This document shows, piece after piece, positions 1 to 4,147 of a DNA stretch of 5,080 nt. Origin of the DNA: Thermococcales archaeon 44_46 (lineage in GTDB: Archaea; Methanobacteriota_B; Thermococci; Thermococcales; Thermococcaceae); the NCBI GenBank assembly GCA_001507935.1, contig LGET01000124.1, positions 1 to 5,080 on the forward strand. Direction: 5' to 3'. The first letter of the stretch is position 1, and each line of letters starts with the position of its first letter. Made by a program: the position numbers and the translations under genes. Below the pieces are notes generated by a model that made no database searches, was not told the DNA's origin, and saw only the letters and a program-made list of their open reading frames with translations.

Positions 1-84
1 AGGGGGTTAGCTGTCAGGATTTTAGGGGCGATTCTGGCCGTGAATCTGGACAGATTATACAACTTCACAGGTGGTGGGAACTAG
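1..84 (+). CDS. C-terminal end of a probable DDE transposase (partial)
   Basis: Frame 1 is open from the left edge to a TAG at 82-84 and gives 27 residues, starting RGLAVRILGAILAVNLDRLY and ending in TGGGN. The first part reads as an amphipathic, Leu/Ile/Ala-rich helix with an A-x-N-L-x-R-L pattern. Many DDE transposases (IS4, IS5, IS982 and IS1182 type) end in a helix of this kind after the catalytic Glu. The upstream catalytic residues are outside the window, so the family cannot be named from these residues alone. The assignment rests mainly on context: the frame stops three bases before the point where the facing ogt gene loses its homology. It could instead be the end of an unrelated host gene that converges on ogt. 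The opposite strand is also partly open here but has no recognisable protein. Confidence 0.4.
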   Translation, partial: RGLAVRILGAILAVNLDRLYNFTGGGN

Positions 85-87
85 GGT
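1..87 (+). mobile_element. Right end of a probable insertion sequence (partial)
   Basis: What is seen: the + strand carries the last codons of a transposase-like frame ending at 84. Three bases later, homology to the neighbouring host gene (the ogt remnant on the other strand) begins. Read inward from base 87 on the - strand, the putative terminus starts ACCCTAGTTCCCACCACC. What is inferred: an element boundary at about 87/88. It is placed there because the host reading frame resembles Ogt up to and including the glutamine codon at 89-91 and one further g at 88, and then stops resembling it. From memory, IS982-family elements begin with AC, often ACCC, and their transposase genes end very near the terminus, which would fit. 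The other end and any target duplication lie outside the window, so family and boundary are tentative. Confidence 0.45.
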
Positions 88-163
88 CTTGAATTTTCTC
101 TTCATAGATTACGGCTATCTGTATTTCTCTTCCGCCTATTTTGAAGGAATCAATAGCAATCAT
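65..163 (-). pseudogene. ogt: 5' remnant of methylated-DNA--protein-cysteine methyltransferase, cut by an insertion
   Basis: A 32-codon frame starts with ATG at 163 and ends with TGA at 65-67. Residues 1-10 (MIAIDSFKIG) and 11-20 (GREIQIAVIY) align without gaps to the start of Thermococcus Ogt as I remember it (MLSVEKFRVG, ERVVWIGVIF). EEKIQ then matches SGRVQ. After Q25 the match ends and DPSSHHL is read from the neighbouring element. Intact Ogt has about 174 residues and transfers the alkyl group of O6-methylguanine to a cysteine in a PCHRV motif near residue 140. That motif and the DNA-binding helix-turn-helix are absent, so this stub cannot repair DNA. The start is well supported: a GGAGAG ribosome site lies 8 bases upstream (172-177). 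The ATG lies inside the end of the TrmJ gene with a 14-base overlap, suggesting translational coupling. The native part is probably 88-163. Alternatives are an unrelated small protein or chance. Confidence 0.6.
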
Positions 164-890
164 CTTTACATCTCTCCAATCTTTCAATGGCTTTTCTTAG
201 GGGCCCATACATGGAGTGTATCTCCTTTGCGTATATAAACCCTCTTCCCAGAAAACGCTGGAACATCAACACGGAGAGCTTCCTTCTCTCCAAGTCCTTG
301 GGGTATTCAAGGACATCTAAGAGTCTTTCCCACAGCTCAACCAGTCTTGCTCTCTCTTCCTTTGTTGATTTTCTAAGCTTATCTCTAACTTCAACGACTT
401 CAGTTTTTGTCCTCTGCTTGTAGAGCTCGTAGAGTATTACCGCAACAGCATGGCTTAGGTTCATTACGGGGTATTCCTCGCTGGTGGGAATTGTGACTGT
501 AAAGTCGAGCTTCTTGAGTTCTTCATTGTCCAATCCCCTGCTTTCCCTACCAAAAACTAACCCAATACTCCCATCGTAAAGAAAAGCCCTCTTTGCGAAT
601 TCTTCCGGTGTTATGGGTGTTCTTTCAGGAATATAATCTCCTCCAGCAACTCCAGTAGTTCCTACAGCTAAATCCACCATTTTAAGGGCTTCATCTAGAG
701 TCTCGACAACTTTTGCATTTTCTAGTATATCCACAGCATGGACGGCAAATTTTCTGGCCGTTTTGTCATTAGGACTAACCTCGGGATTAACCAAGATAAG
801 CTCCTTTACCCCAAAGTTTTTCATAACCCTTGCAATAGCTCCGAGGTTTATGGGATATTCGACCTCAACGAGTATTACCGCCAACTCCAT
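150..890 (-). CDS. trmJ: TrmJ-like tRNA 2'-O-ribose methyltransferase (SPOUT family)
   Basis: The 246-residue protein belongs to the SpoU/TrmJ branch of knotted SPOUT methyltransferases. These use S-adenosylmethionine to methylate a ribose 2'-OH. The characterised archaeal TrmJ (Sulfolobus acidocaldarius) acts on C32 of tRNA. The three family motifs are visible: NLGAIAR at 15-21 (Asn and the catalytic Arg), FGRESRGL at 113-120, and IPTSEEYPVMNLSHAVAV at 134-151, which forms the knot and the SAM pocket. Residues 160-246 form a charged helical C-terminal extension typical of TrmJ and likely involved in dimerisation or tRNA binding. The ATG at 890 was chosen because the family starts at MELAVILVEV. 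A longer frame begins at 965, but its extra 25 residues are unconserved in character and would run into the divergent gene. No ribosome site precedes the ATG, so the mRNA may be leaderless. The 3' end overlaps the ogt remnant. Family assignment is firm; the exact nucleotide target is inferred. Confidence 0.9.
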   Translation of the reverse strand: MELAVILVEVEYPINLGAIARVMKNFGVKELILVNPEVSPNDKTARKFAVHAVDILENAKVVETLDEALKMVDLAVGTTGVAGGDYIPERTPITPEEFAKRAFLYDGSIGLVFGRESRGLDNEELKKLDFTVTIPTSEEYPVMNLSHAVAVILYELYKQRTKTEVVEVRDKLRKSTKEERARLVELWERLLDVLEYPKDLERRKLSVLMFQRFLGRGFIYAKEIHSMYGPLRKAIERLERCKDDCY

Positions 891-939
891 GACTGCAAGA
901 TATTTAAGGGAATGTATTAAAATGGTTACGGTGAATATT
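891..939. promoter_or_regulatory. Compact divergent promoter region between trmJ and the membrane-protein operon
   Basis: These 49 bases separate two diverging genes and are AT-rich. On the - strand, TTTTAATA (922-915) lies about 25-32 bases before the trmJ ATG at 890. That is the right place for an archaeal TATA box driving a nearly leaderless transcript, and no ribosome site is seen there. On the + strand, TATTTAAG (901-908) would place a start of transcription near 928-931. That is just ahead of a GGTGA (930-934) spaced 5 bases from the GTG at 940. The + strand complement of the first box, TATTAAAA (915-922), is a second candidate. The boxes are assigned by position and composition only, and none is a perfect match to TTTATATA. 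Confidence 0.4.
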
Positions 940-1575
940 GTGAAAAAGACCCTGCCAATAGGCATATATCTCCTATCCCTTGCAGTTTTTGTTTATAGCA
1001 TAAAGACAGAGCTCCCGAGTAGGTTGAGTGATAGCCTTGGATTGTTTTACCTTTCTCCCCTTCTCCTGGCACTTCTCTCGGTTGCCTATCTGAATAAAAA
1101 CTCAAGATTTTTTGGAGGAGTTTCCCTATTCTCGGCGTTTATGGTTGACATATTCTACTGGGCAGATGTTAAGATTCCCTTATTCCTTGCTATAGGCATT
1201 TTGCTCTCACTTGTTGCCATAATTTTTGCTCTCCCCAAAGCGAGCCAGCCGATTAGCTTAGCTGAAAGAGTCATCAACATTGGCATCGGGCTTGTTTCTT
1301 TAGCTACTCTGCTAAGAGCTTTAAATATCGTGTGGCCAGATGAAATAAAGCCTTGCATATTTTCTTTAGCAATTGTTGGGAGTTTGTTGCTCTTTTTCAA
1401 AAACAGAAAGCTTTCAATCGGTGGAATTCCCCTCTTGGCAGTGTTCTACACGGCTCTTTCCTACACAATCTACACGTTTAACCACTCACTTCAATACTGG
1501 TGGGTATTCTTTGCAATTTCTCTTACATTGTCCGTTTACTCATTATTTCCACTAAGGAAGGTGATGAAGGGATGA
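940..1575 (+). CDS. Polytopic membrane protein of unknown function
   Basis: I do not recognise a family. The 211-residue protein is very hydrophobic, with about seven or eight likely membrane spans at roughly 5-22, 33-51, 57-73, 79-97, 110-130, 138-154, 160-180 and 187-204. They are joined by short loops holding most of the charges. It has a short basic N-terminus (KK) and a basic C-terminal tail (LRKVMKG) but no long soluble domain, cysteine cluster or catalytic-looking motif. The GTG at 940 is preferred because GGTGA lies 5 bases upstream and a TATA-like box at 901 would start transcription near 930. An in-frame ATG at 922 (six more residues) and a GTG at 931 are the alternatives. A still longer frame from 763 would overlap trmJ and is rejected. 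Its TGA overlaps the ATG of panE (ATGA), so the two are almost certainly co-transcribed and translationally coupled. A transport or membrane-stress role is possible, but nothing in the sequence shows it. Confidence 0.75.
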   Translation: MKKTLPIGIYLLSLAVFVYSIKTELPSRLSDSLGLFYLSPLLLALLSVAYLNKNSRFFGGVSLFSAFMVDIFYWADVKIPLFLAIGILLSLVAIIFALPKASQPISLAERVINIGIGLVSLATLLRALNIVWPDEIKPCIFSLAIVGSLLLFFKNRKLSIGGIPLLAVFYTALSYTIYTFNHSLQYWWVFFAISLTLSVYSLFPLRKVMKG

Positions 1576-2471
1576 AAATTTATGTTCTTGGTGCGGGCTC
1601 CATAGGTTCCCTTTTTGGTGCACTTTTAACGAGAATTGGGGAAGATGTGACGCTGATAGGTCGGAAAGAACATGTAGAGGCTATAAACAATAATGGTCTC
1701 ATGGTTGTTGGGGTTGAGGAGTTCACAGTGTATCCGAGGGCCGTTACCGAAACTCCTCCAGAGCCTCCGGACTTGATAATCTTAGCAACAAAATCCTATT
1801 CCTCTGCTTATGCCTTACAATGTGCCAAAGAAAGCATAGGAGAAAACACATGGATACTAAGCATTCAAAACGGGATTGGAAACGAGGATGAAGCATTAAA
1901 ATACACAAAAAATGTTCTGGGCGGGATAACTACTAATGGAGCAACTCTTGAGAGATGGGGAGTTGTTAGATGGACTGGAAAGGGAATAACAATAATCGGA
2001 AATTACCCTAAGGGAAAAGGAGAATTTGCAGAAAGACTTGTTGCCCTTTTTAAGAAAGCCGGGCTAGAGGCAGAGATCAGTGAGAACATAGCAGGATGGA
2101 AGTGGGCTAAGGCTATAGTTAACTCCGCAATAAACCCGATTGGAGCTATTATGGAAGTCAAAAATGGCGATATTCTGGAAAATGATTATCTCTTAACCTT
2201 GGCGATGGAAGTGGTGAAGGAAGGCTGTCAGGTCGCTACTCAATGGGGGATTGGGTTCGATATGCATCCAATGGAACTTCTCCTTGAAACCCTTAAGAGA
2301 ACAAGAGAGAACTATAACTCGATGCTTCAGGACATAAGAAGGGGTAAAATGACAGAAATAGACTTTATAAATGGTAAAATCATCGAATACGGTGAGGAAA
2401 TAGGGCTAAAAACTCCCCTAAACTTTGCACTCTGGAGTTTGGTAAAGGCTAAGGAGTCACAAACTAAATAA
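1572..2471 (+). CDS. panE: Ketopantoate reductase (2-dehydropantoate 2-reductase)
   Basis: This enzyme reduces 2-oxopantoate to pantoate with NAD(P)H, a cytosolic step towards coenzyme A. The 299-residue length is normal. The N-terminal Rossmann domain opens with GAGSIGSLFG (7-16), followed by ATKS (72-75) and QNG (99-101). The C-terminal helical domain has WKWAKAIVNSAINP (176-189), matching the E. coli K-x3-N-x3-N active-site pattern at K180, N184 and N188. It also has S250 and E262, with the same 12-residue spacing as E. coli S244 and E256. Cys84 and Trp129 are both present. As I recall, in the Thermococcus kodakarensis enzyme these residues bind CoA, Cys84 through a disulfide, and mediate feedback inhibition. 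That enzyme was reported to prefer NADH. The ATG at 1572 starts directly at the Rossmann strand and has GGTGA 7 bases upstream inside the preceding gene, whose stop it overlaps by 4 bases. A gap of 33 bases follows to the DUF47 gene. Confidence 0.93.
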   Translation: MKIYVLGAGSIGSLFGALLTRIGEDVTLIGRKEHVEAINNNGLMVVGVEEFTVYPRAVTETPPEPPDLIILATKSYSSAYALQCAKESIGENTWILSIQNGIGNEDEALKYTKNVLGGITTNGATLERWGVVRWTGKGITIIGNYPKGKGEFAERLVALFKKAGLEAEISENIAGWKWAKAIVNSAINPIGAIMEVKNGDILENDYLLTLAMEVVKEGCQVATQWGIGFDMHPMELLLETLKRTRENYNSMLQDIRRGKMTEIDFINGKIIEYGEEIGLKTPLNFALWSLVKAKESQTK

Positions 2472-2504
2472 AGAGTCCCATTGATAGTATACCGGGGATG
2501 AGAT

Positions 2505-3152
2505 ATGCCCATATTTGGAGGGAAGGAAAATAATGTTTTTGCAACAATTGACAGACATCTTGATGCGGTAAATTCCACCATAGTAAAGCTTAGAGAACTT
2601 GTGGAAGCTTATCTCAATGGAGAAGTTGAGGGGGCAGAGGCTCTAATGAAAGAAGTTGAAGAACTGGAGAGGGAGGCAGATACTTTAAGAAGAGAAATAG
2701 AGACAATGCTTTATCAAGGCGCCTTTTTACCGGTTAACAGAGGGGATTACGCTAGATTATCTGAGCTTGTAGATAGTGTGGCAGATGCAGCAGAGAGTGC
2801 CGCCCATTCTCTGATCTTGGCAAAACCCAAAGTACCCTCAGATCTGAAGGATGAGATCCTAGAGCTTTTAGATTATTCCTTGAGGACATATCAGCTCCTT
2901 GAAAAGGCTGTTAAAGCACTCAACACAAACGTCGATGAGGCGATTGAGTATGCAAAAAAGACTGAAATAGCAGAAGAAGAGGCTGATAAAATTGAGTATT
3001 CCCTTTTGAGAAAAGTTTTTGAAAGTGAAAAAATAACAACATTCGCAAAAATCATATGGGATAAGGTTATAACAAAGATTGGGGATATAGCCGATAGAGC
3101 GGAGGATGCCTCCGATCAGGTTTTGCTTATGGCACTAAAAAGGAGGGGTTGA
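2505..3152 (+). CDS. DUF47 family PhoU-like protein
   Basis: The 215-residue, all-helical, acidic protein matches the DUF47/TIGR00153 family (PhoU-related), whose usual length is 205-220 residues. PhoU-type proteins bind metal clusters through E/D-x3-D motifs, two in each three-helix bundle. Four such spacings are seen here: E55-D59, D90-D94, E157-D161 and D197-D201, the last within GDIADRAEDASD. There is no signal peptide or membrane span, so it is cytosolic. Family members usually sit beside a Pit-type phosphate transporter gene and are thought to regulate phosphate uptake. None is in this window, so its partner here is unknown. The ATG at 2505 is preceded by GGGGATGAG (2494-2502), a plausible though close ribosome site. 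The gene lies 33 bases after panE and 2 bases before the serA ATG, and its last codons carry the serA ribosome site. Family is confident; role is inferred. Confidence 0.87.
   Translation: MPIFGGKENNVFATIDRHLDAVNSTIVKLRELVEAYLNGEVEGAEALMKEVEELEREADTLRREIETMLYQGAFLPVNRGDYARLSELVDSVADAAESAAHSLILAKPKVPSDLKDEILELLDYSLRTYQLLEKAVKALNTNVDEAIEYAKKTEIAEEEADKIEYSLLRKVFESEKITTFAKIIWDKVITKIGDIADRAEDASDQVLLMALKRRG
3141..3148 (+). promoter_or_regulatory. Strong ribosome binding site that fixes the serA start
   Basis: AGGAGGGG lies within the last codons of the DUF47 gene, 6 bases before the ATG at 3155. It decides between that ATG and an in-frame TTG at 3149, which directly abuts the site and so is too close to use it. 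It also supports translational coupling of the two genes. Confidence 0.75.
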
Positions 3153-3154
3153 AA

Positions 3155-4072
3155 ATGAAAGTGTTAGTTGCCGCACCTTTGCATGAAAGGGCAATCGAGA
3201 TTTTGAAAAACGCTGGGTTAGAGGTAGTCTATGAAGAATACCCTGATCAAGAAAAGCTCAAGGAACTCGTTAAAGATGTCAGCGCTATAATAGTGAGGAG
3301 CAAGCCCAAAGTGACGAAGGAGATTATAGATGCCGCACCGAGCCTCAAGGTTATAGCCAGAGCTGGCGTTGGTTTGGACAACATAGATGTTGAATACGCA
3401 AAGAGCAAAGGGATTGAGATCGTCAACGCTCCCGCCGCATCAAGTAGAAGCGTTGCCGAGTTGGCTATTGCATTGATCTTCAATGTAGCCAGAAAAGTAG
3501 CCTTCGCTGACAGGAAGATGAGAGAGGGGATATGGGCTAAGAAGCAGTGTATGGGCTTTGAGCTTGAAGGAAAGACTCTTGGTGTTGTAGGATTTGGAAG
3601 GATAGGCTATCAGGTAGCAAAAATAGCCAACGCCCTCGGGATGAAACTCCTCCTCTACGACCCTTACCCGAATGAGGAGAGGGCAAAGGAAGTTGGTGGA
3701 AGGTTTGTAGAGCTTGAAGAGCTTTTGAGAAACAGCGATGTTGTTACAATCCATGTGCCTCTCCTTGAAAGTACTTACCACCTAATTAACGAAGAGAAGT
3801 TGAAGCTCATGAAGCCCACTGCAATCCTCATCAACACATCAAGGGGCCCCATTGTAGACACAAACGCTTTAGTGAAGGCACTTCAAGAGGGATGGATTGC
3901 TGGAGCTGGCCTGGATGTCTTTGAGGAAGAACCACTTCCCAAAGATCACCCCTTGACAAAGCTTGACAATGTGGTTCTAACTCCTCACATAGGAGCATCT
4001 ACGGTTGAAGCCCAAGAAAGAGCCGGCATAGAAGTTGCTGAAAAAGTCGTTAAGATTCTGAAGGGCGAGTAG
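3155..4072 (+). CDS. serA: D-3-phosphoglycerate dehydrogenase, short form without ACT domain
   Basis: This enzyme oxidises 3-phospho-D-glycerate to 3-phosphohydroxypyruvate, the first step of the phosphorylated serine pathway, in the cytosol. The 305 residues cover only the catalytic unit of the D-2-hydroxyacid dehydrogenase family. The substrate domain comes first (about 1-95, with RSKPKVTKE at 48-56 and ARAGVGLDNID at 68-78). The inserted Rossmann domain follows (about 96-280), with GFGRIG at 146-151 and D169 ending the second strand, which favours NAD over NADP. The catalytic set is R230 in NTSRGPIVD, E259 in FEEEP, and H278 in TPHIG. The regulatory ACT or ASB domains of the long forms (about 520 residues) are absent, as is usual in Thermococcales. 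The start is set by AGGAGGGG 6 bases upstream of the ATG. It is the last gene of the cluster, and a terminator-like hairpin overlaps its stop. A related 2-hydroxyacid substrate cannot be excluded, but overall similarity to short SerA is strong. Confidence 0.9.
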   Translation: MKVLVAAPLHERAIEILKNAGLEVVYEEYPDQEKLKELVKDVSAIIVRSKPKVTKEIIDAAPSLKVIARAGVGLDNIDVEYAKSKGIEIVNAPAASSRSVAELAIALIFNVARKVAFADRKMREGIWAKKQCMGFELEGKTLGVVGFGRIGYQVAKIANALGMKLLLYDPYPNEERAKEVGGRFVELEELLRNSDVVTIHVPLLESTYHLINEEKLKLMKPTAILINTSRGPIVDTNALVKALQEGWIAGAGLDVFEEEPLPKDHPLTKLDNVVLTPHIGASTVEAQERAGIEVAEKVVKILKGE

Positions 4073-4105
4073 CCCTTTAGCTTCTTTTTTGCTTATTTTC
4101 CCTTC
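4058..4105 (+). terminator. Hairpin and T-rich terminator after serA
   Basis: CTGAAGGGC (4058-4066) pairs with GCCCTTTAG (4072-4080) around the loop GAGTA. The stem is nine base pairs with one G-U and contains the serA stop codon (4070-4072) in the loop and the 3' arm. It is followed at once by a pyrimidine-rich, T-rich stretch (4081-4105) including CTTCTTTTTTGCTTATTTTC. Archaeal RNA polymerase terminates on T tracts alone, so the tract is probably the functional part and the stem may assist or stabilise the 3' end. Confidence 0.6.
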
Positions 4106-4147
4106 ATGTTGAAGTGAGAACTTATAACTTAAAAGTTAAAAGAAATG
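4106..4147 (-). terminator. AT-rich convergent gap, probable terminator for the minus-strand dehydrogenase gene
   Basis: Read on the - strand after the dehydrogenase stop at 4148, the sequence runs CATTTCTTTTAACTTTTAAG. These are several short T runs of the kind archaeal polymerase stops at. A 6-base inverted repeat, TAACTT / AAGTTA with a 2-base loop (4125-4138), lies here too but is too tight to form a good stem. No gene or clear promoter is seen in the gap between the two convergent genes. Confidence 0.35.

Noticed and set aside
1..81. Open minus-strand frame at the left edge (VKLYNLSRFT...)
   Set aside because: It is short and follows a stop at 81-83. The plus-strand frame, with a transposase-like C-terminal helix, explains the region better, and both cannot be real.
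187..423. 78-codon plus-strand frame within trmJ
   Set aside because: It is serine/leucine-rich, as expected from reading the complement of a Glu/Lys-rich gene. It has no ribosome site.
763..939. Longer N-terminus for the membrane protein, starting at 763
   Set aside because: The extra residues lie antisense to the well-conserved start of trmJ and do not look like membrane or signal sequence. GTG 940 has a ribosome site at the right spacing.
891..965. Longer N-terminus for TrmJ, starting at 965 on the minus strand
   Set aside because: The family begins at MELAVILVEV. The added residues would run antisense through the start of the divergent gene and leave no promoter space.
3440..3781. 113-codon open frame antisense to serA
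   Set aside because: Its protein is low in coherence and matches nothing I know. serA on the other strand is unmistakable, so this is a shadow frame.
4102..4114. Small inverted repeat CTTCA-TGT-TGAAG in the convergent gap
   Set aside because: A 5-base stem with a 3-base loop and no T tract after it on either strand is expected by chance in AT-rich DNA.
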